A stretch of DNA of 64,000 bases from contig NW_004443770.1 in NCBI RefSeq assembly GCF_000330505.1, forward strand, positions 103,382-167,381. The letters run 5' to 3'. The stretch's first letter is position 1, and every line of letters starts with the position of its first letter. The translations under genes were made by a program, and so were the position numbers. Shown in pieces: positions 9,473 to 21,855 of this stretch. The DNA comes from Entamoeba invadens IP1. Its lineage: Eukaryota; Evosea; Mastigamoebida; Endamoebidae. The notes beneath the pieces were generated by a model. That model made no database searches. It had not been told where the DNA came from and saw only the letters and a program-made list of their open reading frames with translations.

Positions 9473-12400
9473 TTCGAAGTTGCTTAATTGTCGCACAACT
9501 GGCCGATCATTTGGGTGTACTACAATTAAATATTTTGTTCTAGAATATGTAACTTTTGTTGAATTAAAAACTAAATTTTTTATAAAAAAAAAATCAATGT
9601 TAAAAATAATTTTCTACAAAATTCACTCATTTACGACAAATAGATAATTTTTTCTGCTAGATTTACAACAAATAGACGCATGTGACTGTATTTATTTAAT
9701 AATTAAAGCACAAACAAATAAACAACATAATCTATCAATAATATCAAGCATTCTTTCTTTCTCCACATTTTTCATTTTCTCCTGTCTTTGATACCCTCTA
9801 TTTTATTTATAATATATTATTATAAATATACGCGCTCATACCTCTATATTTTGTTGCTAGACTGTTATATATTGTCGTAAAAGCGCTATCAACTTATTTA
9901 CTTATTTATTAAGTTTATCAGTTATTTCGGCAGTCTATTTTATTCATACAACAAAGAGGAACTCTTTTATTATAATAAAGTCACAATGGCAATACTCGTG
10001 TTGGTGGATATTTATTTTTCAATTACATTTTCAGACTCAATTTAAGCCGGCTTCTCGTTTGCTTTTATGCTAAGTGGTCAAGCTGTTTAACGTTTAAAAT
10101 ATATAAAAAAACAATTTGTGTATTGATTATAAGAATGTTTTCTGAACAAACAAGGAAAGGCGCTTCATTTTCTTCTTGATGAGGATCAAGAAAGAAGAGA
10201 GTTTCAAAATATTTATGTTTCTTGTATTTATGTACGCCTTTGATGTTTTGATGTTTTGATGTTTTGTAATACTGTTGTCATTTCAATAAAATACAGGAAT
10301 AATACATCTTTTTTTCAGTATAACCACATGAGCACTTTTATTAAATTAGTTACTAGTATAATAATAACATTGAAGATATTGTTGTATATTGAATTTGTTT
10401 AATTTGAATTGTGTGTATCGTTTTTATTAAAGTGTGAATATGTGTATGTATTGACAAGCTTTCAATATTTAAGCTTGATGTTCTCAAATAACCCCATTTT
10501 ATCAGACACACAATTTGTTTGCAATTAATTACCAAGTGAGTTCGACTTAATGTCGCCATATTTAATTGATGTGTTTGATTGTCGAATTCTTGCTTTATAT
10601 ATTGTTTATTCTTTCTATTTTTTATTTTTCGTGTTTATTTAAAAATGAACAATACGATAAACTATTTATACTCTGTTTAAATTCAAAGACAGGGGATCTT
10701 TATTTGTCATTTTATTTTGTTTTTAAGGTATTATAATATATTCAATGCACATTAATTGTTTTATTCTTTATTTTTGAGAAAACAGAACCAAACAACACTT
10801 CTTAGAATTGTGTCGTCTATGTTTCCATATCAAAAAAATATAATACCCCAATGTCTCTCTTCTCTACTTAGTCATTTCCATTGTTTTAATTTGAATAATA
10901 ATGCACAATTTACTTTTAAAATAAATATTTATGAAACAAAAATTCACCTCTCTTGTATTAATAAGTATTTATATGGTTAATATTGTTGTTGTATATGGTA
11001 ATGTTTTAATGATTGATAATTTGTCCAAAAATAAATTATTTGTACTTTTAAAAGTATTTGCTTGTTCTTTTTTATTAAAAATTAATAATCATTTGTTGTG
11101 TTTGTGTTTAAAGGATAAAATAACTGTTATTGGAAAAATCAAAATAAATAATAAAAAATCTCTGTCAAAAAAACGCCCAAACAATTCTAATATATTCAAA
11201 CACTCAAAAATTTTATTTTCAAATCCAACCCAATCATTAAAATCATAAAAAGTAAAAACTTTGTTGTATATAAATGTTAAATCAAACTGATAATAACTTT
11301 TCATAGTTGGATTATTATTATATTATTATTATTTAAAACAATTAATAAAATAAAACAAGTTTAAAATAATAATTATATTTTTAGATTTGGCAATCCGAGA
11401 TATTTATACACACAATTTATTTTGATTGAGAAGTAAAGTGACAAACAAATAACATTATGATGTTTAAAATTTATTTTTGAATAAATTGGTTGCAATTTGT
11501 TTGTTGTTTGATTTTTAATAATATATAATAAAATAATATACACTTTTAATTTATTATCATTTTAGTTAACTATTTAAACTCTTTGGGTGTGTTCTTTGCT
11601 TGTCATATATCCTTTGTATTACAAATTTATCCAACTTCTTTGGTATTATTATATTTTCTCGAAAATAATATATTATCATGATAAACAAATATATTTACAA
11701 TTAATATTTGTTATTTCCTTCATAGATAAGTACCAAGTTTATGAACTACAATATTTTTGCAGACATAATAAAAAACAATTTAAATAATAATAAAATTGAT
11801 ATTGGTGTTATAACTCATTTGAACCAATACTATGTTGGTGTTTATAATAATTTCTTAAATATATTCCAACCACACTGCATATTTTTTTAGGTAAAATAGT
11901 TTGTAAAGAGTTTGAAATTAATAAAATTAATATTAACTTGTATTAATTGTCTATAAAGGACAATTTTAAGTGTCACAATATATGTTGGAAATTTTTTTCA
12001 ACTGCCTTCACCCAGATTTACCATACAACACAACAAATGTTTCTTATTACAATACAAACTTAGAAACATTAAACAATTTCATGCTTATGTGAATAAATCA
12101 GCCATACAAAAACATTACAATGAAAAGTTGATGTATTATAAACTCAAAATTAAATATTTACACGTTCAATTGTGATTATTCAACTTAATATGGGTATGTT
12201 TATAATAATATTGAAACACTATTTGATGACAAAGTCGGACAAGTAATTGTGTACCATTCTTATTACCACGATTCAGTATACCAAACAAAGAAAAGTTTGT
12301 ATATATACTAAATAAACTTAAGTCATATACTTACTAAATTACAAACTTCTTTAAAATCTTGAAAAACAAACAATCAACTGTTTTCATGCTTCATTAAATA

Positions 12401-13907
12401 TAATGAGTAATGTTAACAATATATCATAAAATATATTATTGACATGAAACTACAAGACAACAGTGACACACTATTTGTTGCTAAGACAGGATTGTGATGT
12501 AAAAATATTAAAATAAATTATTTTAGTTTATAATTTGAAAGAATCGTTTGAGTGTCAAGTAATTTAAAATAAAATAAAAAAACAAAACAGATGTTGAAAC
12601 GTTTTTATATTGAATATTTGTGATGTTTTTTGTTTTGCTCAGTCTTTTAAATAACACTTATGTTATATTTTAAAATGTGTAAATGTATTTTTTGTTGAAA
12701 CAAACAGTTTTTACTTTGGTGATGCAAATCAATTTATTTTTAAGTAATTATGATTGATAATTTGAATCTCAATAAAGTCGATATATCAATAATAAATATG
12801 TATATTTTCATAGAAACTCATTTTTAGATTTGTACCAGTGCCACCAAAAGGTATGTTTTTATTGGAAGTGAATTTCATTTAAACAATGGGAAGATTTTGT
12901 AGCCCCCAAAAATCAAAATTATTTTGATAATTACCATTTGTAATATAAGTGCCGTAATAATTTATTAATTAAATACGATCACTAGTAAAATATTATAAAT
13001 CATAAACCTGCGAGTAGTAAATATATTATTTAAAAAAATATAATTAGTAGTAATTATAGTCACCCGCTAAAAGGTGTAAATTTACGACAAATGGTCTAAA
13101 GAAACCATTTTATAGTTTTTAGAAATTATGATTTTAGATTATGTTTCAATTTGTCATTTATTTCTTTATATCACAAGTATTTCAAAATTAACTATGAATT
13201 TACTTAATTTTAAAACATTGTCAAAAATAAATTAAAGGTGAACTGAAAATCAATTATTAATGGAAAAATGTAGTACAAATACACTTACCTGGACAATACC
13301 AGAAAACAAAAAGACCAAACCTGTACCTGCGATGGCTTTCGACGATTCGGCAAATTCTTTGGATGTATCAGATTCATTGTGTTATTTGTTTGTGCTGTTT
13401 CTGTTAAAACAAAAAGAATTTTGCTATAGTCAATATAAATGGTTACAAACTTATATTGCTTTTAAAAATATTAAGGTGTTCAATAAAAATATGGAAAGTT
13501 TGTTATCCGCAGAAGTGTTTATAAGTGTTATCAACCCATACTACAATATCAATGTTTTAGATGGTTTTCTGAGACTGAAAATAATTCAAAAGGATCTGGC
13601 AAAAATTTTCAAAGTGAATAAGCCAAGAATTTCCGCTGTTATTAAACAAGAAGAAGAAGCGTGTTATACATGTAATGAATCTAAAAGTAAATATAACATT
13701 TCTTTTAAACAATCTGATATACTTTGTTCTAAAACACCCAGAAGATTACTAAAAAAACAAAGAAGTAACAACAGATTATGTTTGGAGTCTTTTTGTTGAT
13801 GAATGCAACTTGAATACCACAAAAGAATCTTCAATTCGTTGGGCAGAAAGACATGGGTTAAAACTTGTAACGTGCAAACAACTTACATAAAAGCGATTCG
13901 ATGTAAA

Positions 13908-16322
13908 GGGTTTAGGAAAATTCGCCCGATTATATTTCGCCTGTATTTTTTTCGCCTGCAAAAAATCAACAAAAGTTCAACACTAAACAATTATGAATCA
14001 AGTTTCTTTTTTTATATAAATTTTGCTTAAAATATGTTTTAATATCAACTAACTTTTGTAAACCAAACACTAAAAACCAGTTATTAATTTCTGCTTTTTC
14101 TGATCATTTTTCTCAACTTTTTAGTTTTCTGATAATCAGACACTTTTCTTGGCTTTTTTTCATTGTGAGCTTTAGTTGCTTTTTTAGTTTTCTTTTTCAA
14201 GTCTTTTAACCTGTCATTTATAGTGTTAACATCTTTTTCCATATTAACAAAAACAAGAGTGCTCTCGTTTAAACTGCTGTGTGGATCTTCTATTCCATTA
14301 TGCGATGAATGGCAAAAATGATTATAATTTGCAACTTCTGAAAGTGTACTTTTTCTCATAATTTCAATCAATTCATTTTCTTCGTTGACTTCTTTGATTG
14401 CAGTATTCATGTCCAAATCAAACAGAATTATGTTTTGCTTGCTAGATAAAATGGTCACACATTTTTAAGGAACACAATTGGGTCAAGTTTGTTTTCGCCG
14501 ATCAGTTGGTTTTGTAGTTCTTCTAATGTCAAATTTTTCTTAATCGACAAGTATGATTGGCGACTTTTTTGAAGGTCAGTTTCATATGCTTGATATTTCA
14601 AATTGATAATTTTTTGAAAAGACAACAATTTTTCCAAAAACTTATGGATGACTGGATGTGTCGTGCCGATGTATCTGTTAAGTGCGGAATGGAAACTTTC
14701 TGACCTGTTATTTGTTCTTTCAGATAATCCAAACACCGACCAATTTGCTGTTCTAAACACGCCTTTGATATAGTTGTTTTCGAAATACTCTAGAAACTTT
14801 TCAAAATCTTCATCACCACACATTTCACTTTTGATTCTTTTGAATGTTTCAACAATAACGTCTTCTGGTAAATAAGCAGTTGCCATGAGCATTTTGACAC
14901 CCAACTTAAAAGTGTCTCCTTCCACAAAACGGCGAGACAATCCCATTGTCAATACTCTCCTGTACAGAGATTGGCAAAAGTGGAAATGACAACATTTTAT
15001 TGTCACCTCATTTCCAAACAGGTCTTTAAAATGTACAACCTCAAAATCCCCCATAACGACAACATTATTGTGAAACACTTCTTTATCACACAATCTTTCA
15101 ATTTGATTGAATAGTTTCGAATAAGTCTCTTTTGTTTTAGATGTCAAACAGGCATAAAAAACGGGGAAAGACTCTCCGTTTTTTAAAGCGTGCAAAGTGT
15201 ACAGTTGTGAAAATAGCTCTGTAAATCAGTTTAAACTGACATTCACAAACAATTCAATTATTATAACAACAAAGTCTTAACTAAAACAAACTAGGACACG
15301 ATTTAAAGGTCCCATCCATCATTATCACGTTTGCATTGATGAAAAACTCAAACAAATTCCTGTTTCCAAAAATTAACATGTCTTCGTCTCTAAACAACAG
15401 AAATGTCATTTCTTCTTCAGTAAAAGTAATTTCTTCAATTTTTGATGGATTTGTTGCTATTTCCTTTTCCAATCGAATGGTTCTTGCACAAGCAGACAGT
15501 CTTTTAACGGAGCCTTGAACATAATTGTCTACTACAATTTCAGCGGTAGTTTTGTTTTTAAAATTAATACTTTTGGCTGTTTCTTTCATTTTTAAAGAGC
15601 ACAAAGTATCATAATATGATGTAGAATCATGTTCGTGCGGTAAATCTTTCATACATCCAGTTTCTGTGGCGTTTACCATTGCACTACCTTGATACTCAAC
15701 TTTAATTCTTTTACGACAGCCAACAATTGCACATTTAAAAACGATTCTTTTCGAATCAGTTGGAATGTATTTATAACCATCCACAAATGGTAATAAACAA
15801 TTTCTTGAAGAATTCAATACAATGAAATGTGGAGGCTGTGGAGGATTCATATATAAAAACATATTGAGATGGTTATTATTTACACAACTTTAAAAGAAAG
15901 GTTGTTTATATTAATAATAACTTTAATATCATCTAAGAATAAATTGAGTCGTTAAAAATATCTATCTGATAATAAGTTTTATTTTTAATTTTAAACAAGT
16001 GGTTAAAGTGGGTTTTTGTCAGTTTTGCGCTAAGTTGCTTTGTTGAACTTCTTTTTGATTGGAAATGGTAATTTTTGGAAATGCTATTGATTATATTTGC
16101 CTCTTGTTGACACACTAAAAGATCTTCTAAGCTTTTTGTTGCCAATTGTTTGATTCAAATTACATATAAATTATAATTCTATGATTCGGATTTTTATTTT
16201 TATAAATGGTTTGAAATAAAAATATCGTTTCAGTTAAATTTACAAAAAGTTGAACTTCTATTGAATTTTTTCAGGCGAATAGTAATCAGGCGAAAAATAA
16301 TTGGGCGAGTTATCCGTTTCCC
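13908..16322. mobile_element. MULE (Mutator-like) element nested in pogo copy 1
   Basis: The target duplication GATGTAAA is at 13900-13907 and 16323-16330 (9 bp if a preceding C is counted on one side). Imperfect terminal inverted repeats begin GGG and share TCGCCC(G/A)ATTAT followed by repeated TTCGCCTG boxes (13930-13960 and the complement at 16270-16312). The size is 2.4 kb and it carries a MULE transposase on the minus strand. Mutator elements make 8-10 bp duplications, as here; EMULE elements are described in Entamoeba (from memory). Confidence 0.85.
14084..15862 (-). CDS. MULE transposase with FLYWCH-like zinc finger, one intron, one frameshift
   Basis: ATG at 15862. An N-terminal zinc-finger-like domain (CAIVGC ... 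PHEH, residues about 45-85) resembles FLYWCH/WRKY-GCM fingers of MULE transposases. A donor GTTTGTTT at 15291 and acceptor TTACAG ending at 15219 define a 73-bp intron; joining in phase 1 puts the first catalytic Asp (MMDGTFKSCP) directly before LFSQLYTLHALKNG, the usual order. The second catalytic Asp is in VVMGDFEVVHF followed by CCHFHFCQ, and the Glu in NNRSESFHSAL. Near 14460 the frame ends at TGA but continues one base shifted for 124 Lys-rich codons to 14084; loss of one A in an A5 run would explain this. Apart from that the gene appears intact, so this element is young relative to its host. Confidence 0.8.
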
Positions 16323-18104
16323 GATGTAAATTCCATTGATGTGTTAAATTACTTTTTGACTCTTTAAAATAGTGTTGATAATTGTTTTTCTGGTCTTGTT
16401 GTTAACATGGATGAAATGGGTTACAGTCCAAGAGCAGATTCTAAGGATGGACACTGTTTTGTTCCAATGAATTATGAAATGAAATTTGTGTATTGTCGAC
16501 AAGAGAGGGATGAACGACATTGCACTTTAATTGCCGCAGTTGCTGCTGATGTTTCAACTCTAAAACCAACTGTCATTTTGCACGTTTATTCCATTCCAAA
16601 TGAATATAGGTGTAATGAACTAACGGAAAATAATGTTTTATTCCGATACGGTGTGTCTGGATTCATTACGCGTGAAATTTGTGAAGACTGGATTAGAAAT
16701 GTTCTGCTTGATTATATTAATAGAAAACGCGTTGAAAATAAAAATGAAATGAATGCGCTTGGAATTGAAATAAAACTGTCCGATCTTAGAGCTTGTCTAG
16801 TGTGGGATAATGCAAAAAGCCACAGTTCCTCGATTATTGAATTGTTGCTCGCTGAAAATAACATAACTCTTGTTAGATTAACTCCACATGCTTCTCATTT
16901 CCTTCAAGTTCTTGATTTGGGAATATTTGGTAGGCTTAAAAGAAGAATGTCTTCTTTAAAAGCGAACGACAGTTTTTTAAATTTGCTTTTTCAAGAAGAA
17001 GTCGAGAAGGAAGATGTGGATGGTAATTTATTTTGGGAAGATAAAAAACCAGATTTTTACAATATTGAACTCGGAAACAGACTAAGAGAGTTGATGCTAT
17101 TGGTGGATTCTTTTTTGTGGTTACAACACCTCCTTTTAATATTATTGCTTTTAAACAAGCTGGATTAGTCAACTGGATTGACAAAAAAAATCCAAAGTGT
17201 CATGTATCCATTGAACATTGTAAATTTGTAGAAACGCCCCAATACAGAGAATTGTTTAAACAGTTTATTCCAAAACCAATTCCGTTGCTTCAAAAGAAAA
17301 GAAAGACAGTATTACTCCCTTTCCAAATTGAAGTTAAAAGAAAAGAAAGGGAAGTAAAAAAGCATTAAAGGACCAAAATAAGATAAGGAAAAAAGAAACC
17401 ATTGTTTTAAGATTGCCGTTGTCTTCTAAACCATTCAAAAAACTTGACAAAAAATGATTAATTATTTTCTTATTTTCTTTTTTTGATTTTTTCATGTTAT
17501 TTATGTTATTCTTAATGTTTTTTATAATTATAGTATAAAATAATAAATTATAGTTTCTTTAGACCATTTGTCGTGTTTTTATTGCTTTTAGCGGGTGACT
17601 ATAACTGTTTATTTAACTAAAATTAATAATAATTATTATTAATGTTAATAATTAAAAATATTAATAGACAATTAATATAATGTTTTAAAAACTGGGATAT
17701 ATACGTTATTTAATAATCCAATAATTTAATCAAATAAAACTATAATATATAGTAAACAATATGCTGATAATAAACTTACGTACATTAGTATATAATAGTT
17801 ATATTATTATTTAATAAAAAATACAAAAAATGTAATTATTCCATAAAAAGTAATGTTTTTGTTTTTATTTGCTATAAAAAATAATAAAACAATTATTATA
17901 TTAATGGTTTTCTTCAATTCGTAAATTCCAAGAATAACGAATTTTCTTAAAACATGACAAGTGCCCGCAAATTTATACAATTTAAGACTAATGTAGGCGG
18001 TTTTTAATAATAGAGTCAGTCTGTAAACGTTGTACACCTCAGAATCTTCTAAATAACGGCTAAATCTTCTACAAAAAAAATAAAATCTTAAAATAGAACA
18101 TTAA

Positions 18105-18592
18105 CCGGCCAATAGTATTTTTTTCTTTGGCAAAATGCACGAGACGCAAAAAATTGTGTTTTTTTTATAAATATAAAAATGAGAAAAAAATTCTAAAAAT
18201 AATTTACATATAAATTTGCTATTGTATGAAGAGGCATCTTTCAGCAATTTTCACATTACAGCAAGAGATCAGACACTAGGTTTTTACAACTATTCTAATG
18301 CGATTTTAGCTTTAAGTTTGAAAAATAATCGACCACTTTTTTTCCAGACACTAGTAATGAGTAGAAAAATCTTTATCATAACTGTGACAACATCGGAGTA
18401 GCAAGACAAACTTATTAAATTTATTTTTTTCGTTGATTTGTGCAGAATGGGTTTACAAAAGAATTGTTAGTTATTTAATTAAAAAAAATCTAAAAATATT
18501 TTTAAGACATTTAATCTAAACAAAAACAATAACCAAAATTTCAATTATATTTTTTTAAACGCGTTTTTTTGCGTCTCGTTTATTTTAATCGG
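18105..18592. mobile_element. piggyBac-type MITE inside pogo copy 2
   Basis: TTAA at 18101-18104 and 18593-18596 flanks a 488-bp segment. Its ends both start CCG and share the subterminal inverted box ACGAGACGCAAAAAA (about 18138-18152 and the complement about 18563-18577). TTAA duplication is the hallmark of piggyBac. No transposase is encoded; a 61-codon frame inside is not convincing. The motif ACCGGCCAATAGT at its left end recurs near 63682. Confidence 0.6.
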
Positions 18593-19191
18593 TTAATAAA
18601 CATACCAATACATTTTCTTTTTATATTATGTTTTTCTTTTTCCAAATCAAAAAGAACATAAAACCAACAAAATCATTTAATTTCAAGATCTTCTCTTTTT
18701 TGTCGTAATCAACAAACACCTCAAAAACCATGCCAAAATGACGATATCGAGTTGAGACCGTTCAATCGGTGAGAGTCAACTGGTTTCCACTTGATTAAGT
18801 AAACATCGTTGAGTAATTAAATAAAATCCAGCGTATTCATAGAGAAGTATTTTAAAACTAATCAAGTGACCATTGCATTATTGGATGTAACTGATGTATC
18901 AAATTGTGTGTCCTAATTTGTAAGCACATGTATAATAAACGTCATAAGTTAACAAACTTTCAGGTTGGGTTCAGTGGTTTATAGGTTTCAGATGATGCTT
19001 TAAAACGTGGTTTACATTTAAACTATTTTATATTATAAATATATAGTTTTCTTTTATATAGTAAATTATATAATTATTAAATTATTATTAAATTAATTAA
19101 ATAAAATCATATTTTTATAAATGTATTATAATTTTTACACTGGAATATTTGTATTTTGAATTAAATATCATATACAAATTCAATTTACATT

Positions 19192-20693
19192 TCAATTAAA
19201 ATCTTCGAGTTTTACTTGTATGTTCTTATACAACAACAATCCATGCTTTGTTTCAATTTGTGATCTTTCGACACTTCGGTATTTCTCTCTTAAGGTTTTA
19301 AATACCTTTTTCTTTTTTACTTCTTCACTCACTTCGTTTAAAACAGTTGTATTTTCACATTCTATAATTTGTTCTGGTGTAAAAAAGCAACTCAACTTTC
19401 AACAAGATTGTTTTACAACTTCACAAACTGTAGCAAATTTGTTAAGAATCCTTGGCACTAAACCACAAGAAATAAAAGATGATATCACATTTTTGTTGTT
19501 GTAACATGTTGCCACAAATTAAGCACAGACATTATTTGAAGTGAATTAAACGAGAAATTTAAATATGAATCCTTGAGGAAGCACTTTTCATTATTGCAGA
19601 CCCTTTTCTGGTTACCTAATATCCCACATCGAGCATTTGAAGAAGATGGGATGAATGTGTAGGCAGCAATACATCTTTAACATTATTTGCAGTCAAAATA
19701 GACACCGATTCCAATCCCAAATGCGACCCAAAGCTATCCAAGATCAAAATTGCTGGATAATGATAAAAGTGTATGGCCCTCCTTTCGACCAAATTCGTGA
19801 TAAATACAAGTGTCAACCATTCATTAAACAAATAAGTATTCATAAATGCTTTTTTTCGAGTGCTTTATATACACATTCTTTTTTGTCATTCCAAATTCCA
19901 AAAGTTCCTTTTCAATCGTTTTGGTTGGTACAATAAATAACAATGGCAATGTTGTTCCATCCATACAGATGGCTCCCATCATAGTTATTCTGTTTCCATT
20001 CCTATATAAAGGGAAATAAACACATCCGTTTCTTGCAACGTTTGAAACAATTATTGCTTTATTGGATTTGTCAGTCCATTGCTGAAATCCTGATTCGTCA
20101 CAATTAAAAACAAAGCTTATTTGAATACCCGTTGTGTTTGTTTCCAGGTAATCAAAAAACAAATTGATTGATTAGGTTGTCACTTTTATCCTCTCACTTA
20201 TTATAGGAATTCCTTTTACTGTTGATAATCGAGGTTCTTTTCCTATTAAATCACATAACATCCACAAGTTAACGTCTTCTCTGCCAATCTCATTTGCAAC
20301 AAACAACATCAACTCTGAATAGCCAACTGGATCATTTTCAAATTGTTTCTTTTTAATATAATCAACAATTGAGTTCTTTTCGATTGAACTAAACACTCTT
20401 CTTCTGCCAGAAACTCCCTTCTCTTGTTTTATCATTTCCAATTGCCTCCTTCACACACTAACACTCACTGAAGATGTAATACAGGAATAAAAATTTGAAT
20501 TTTGTATATTACACTTTGCTGACATATACTCATACAATCTGTACATTTGAATTCTTCTGTTATGTGCGGTTTTGTTTCTTTTTAGACTCACAAACCTAAT
20601 TATATGATTCATTATTGCTTCATATTCAGCACCCCTACCACTTTTAATTAAATAATCAAAAAGAAAAGTACAATCAAAACAATCATCTTCCAT
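19192..20693 (-). pseudogene. pogo-type transposase of copy 2, decayed
   Basis: Read from 20693 downwards, one frame continues to about 19824 interrupted by two stops (near 20448 and 20171). It encodes a helix-turn-helix region (SIEKNSIVDYIKKK), then NCDESGFQQW with the first catalytic Asp. A shift near 19840 leads to ILILDSFGSHLG (second Asp) and THSSHLLQMLDVGY (third Asp). A C-terminal fragment lies at 19192-19395. All three catalytic acids survive but at least two stops and two shifts make it a pseudogene. Confidence 0.75.
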
Positions 20694-20745
20694 TTCATTC
20701 CAATTTGCACATCTCTATTTGAATTGTCATTGATGCACTCCATTT

Positions 20746-21381
20746 CTATACTTGATTCCGTGAATGATTCACTTTTTCCACTTTCTTGATTGTGTTGATT
20801 ATCAATTTTAGTATAAATGTGATTTGGTCAATTACATCGTTGTTGTCAACTTGCGCCATAATAATCGGTTGTTCATTTTTAAATACCGGTTCGGGTTCTT
20901 CGACTGGAATTGGTTGAATGTAAATGGCTTGGTCATTTGGAAAGGGAATGTTGTCTTGATATATACACCTCATCAATTGTTAAACCCCATTTCTTGGATT
21001 TGAAAATCGGTGGAGATAATTCAAACAAATTACATTGTGGTCATTAATTCCTTTTATTATATTTAGTGTTGTCATTATGTTATTTGTTATTTCTTTCATT
21101 GTTATGACCCATTCAACAGTCTTTTGAACTTTTACAATTGAATCTTGTAGTTTTGTTGTTGCATTATTATAGATGTTAGTATAGTCGTAAATGCTTTTGT
21201 TGTGGTTTGAAAGAAGATCGTAGTTTAGTTTTTCTAACTTATCTCTCAATGTTTCTTGGTTAATGACACTTTGATTGATAGTAATTGATGGTTTTAACAT
21301 GTCATTAAAATCGTATTGATTCATGTTTATAACAGACCATGTTGAAAAAACATGAAACGGAAGTGGTTGTTCAGTGCTCAT
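20746..21381 (-). pseudogene. Upstream reading frame of pogo copy 2, unknown function
   Basis: ATG 21381 opens 133 codons (MSTEQPLPFHVF...) ending in TAA at 20980; the same frame stays open from there to 20746 (YQDNIPFPNDQAIYIQPIPVEEP...). The product is Asn/Ile-rich with a helical central part. It lies between the right terminal repeat and the transposase and on the same strand, so it is either the N-terminal part of the transposase gene or a second transposon gene. No family recognised. Confidence 0.45.
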
Positions 21382-21855
21382 TTGTGTTTTAAATTTTCAG
21401 TTTCTATGATTAAAAATTAGTTATTTTTAGGTTTTAGTTTTTTTGCTTTGTTTAATAAAAGAATTTTTTTGTTTTTTAACTTTGGTAATGATCTGTTTAT
21501 TGACCCATTTTTTTCAAGTGTAAAATGGCTTTCATATTAAATTATATATTTGGTAAAAAATTATTGGTAAATATTGTAATATTTCCATGTAGATTTCTTA
21601 TTTGTATATTTTTAAAAATATAACAAAAAACAACGTTTGGGGAGTGTACAACGTTTACAAACTGACTCTACTTTATTTTTGTAACTGACGTTATATATTT
21701 ATCGTTGAAGATTTATCGAATAACATTTCTATAAACCTTAAAATGTTATTTGTTTATTGGAATTATTTTTTTTCCACCACCACATTTAAAAATTTGATGG
21801 GTTGGAACAAAATTCACTTCCAATATTTTTTTTGGTGGCACTGTTTGTATTAATA

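Larger units (their letters stand above)
7435..12835. other. 5.4-kb gene-poor AT-rich region
   Basis: No gene of confident quality. It contains a small GC-richer island with coding relics (8039-8185), a palindrome and repeated CTATTTGTCGTAA boxes (9438-9680), and another less AT-rich patch at about 9960-10260 with a triplicated GATGTTTT near 10240. Open frames of 60-105 codons (for example 8559-8768, 8916-9101, 10756-11304) are composed of Asn/Ile/Lys/Phe/Tyr as expected by chance in such DNA. Confidence 0.55.
13260..17368 (+). pseudogene. pogo-type (DDE_1) transposase, split and frame-broken
   Basis: The first part (13260-13799) contains a helix-turn-helix (KDLAKIFKVNKPRISAVI). A second frame (13798-13896) encodes DECNLNTTKESSIRW, typical of the region before the catalytic core. 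After the inserted MULE the frame resumes, with stops, into 16407-17168: MDEMGYSPRA (first Asp), VWDNAKSHS (second Asp) and LTPHASHFLQVLDLGIFG (third Asp). A frameshift near 17090 moves the last part to the frame ending at 17368 with a basic tail. When the MULE and one target copy are mentally removed, the frames on both sides agree, but two stop codons remain in the junction region, so the gene is dead regardless of the insertion. Confidence 0.8.
13059..17599. mobile_element. pogo/Tigger-like DNA transposon (copy 1), interrupted
   Basis: Terminal inverted repeats of about 47 bp lie at 13059-13105 and 17553-17599; both begin GTCACCCGCTAAAAG and share ACGACAAATGGTCTAAAG inside. Each end is flanked by TA (13057-13058, 17600-17601), the target duplication of the Tc1/mariner/pogo superfamily. 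The element carries a broken DDE_1-type transposase on the plus strand and is split by a complete MULE at 13908-16322. Confidence 0.85.
18013..21668. mobile_element. pogo/Tigger-like transposon (copy 2), different subfamily
   Basis: Terminal inverted repeats of 25 bp with one mismatch, GAGTCAGTCTGTAAACGTTG... at 18013-18037 and the complement at 21644-21668, each flanked by TA (18011-18012, 21669-21670). It holds a decayed DDE_1 transposase on the minus strand, a second open region of unknown function (20746-21381), and an inserted TTAA-flanked MITE at 18105-18592. Confidence 0.8.
12836..21843. mobile_element. Outer inverted-repeat element enclosing two pogo-like transposons
   Basis: The left end starts CAGTGCCACCAAAA at 12836 and continues with ATTGGAAGTGAATTT; the complement of this sequence ends at 21843. 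Between these the only non-nested DNA is about 0.8 kb (12836-13056, 17602-18010, 21671-21843), so the outer unit looks like a MITE or short non-autonomous element into which two other transposons inserted. Flanks TTTGTAC and TTTGTAT could be a 6-7 bp target duplication. Two unrelated solo termini in inverted orientation are the alternative. Confidence 0.5.
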
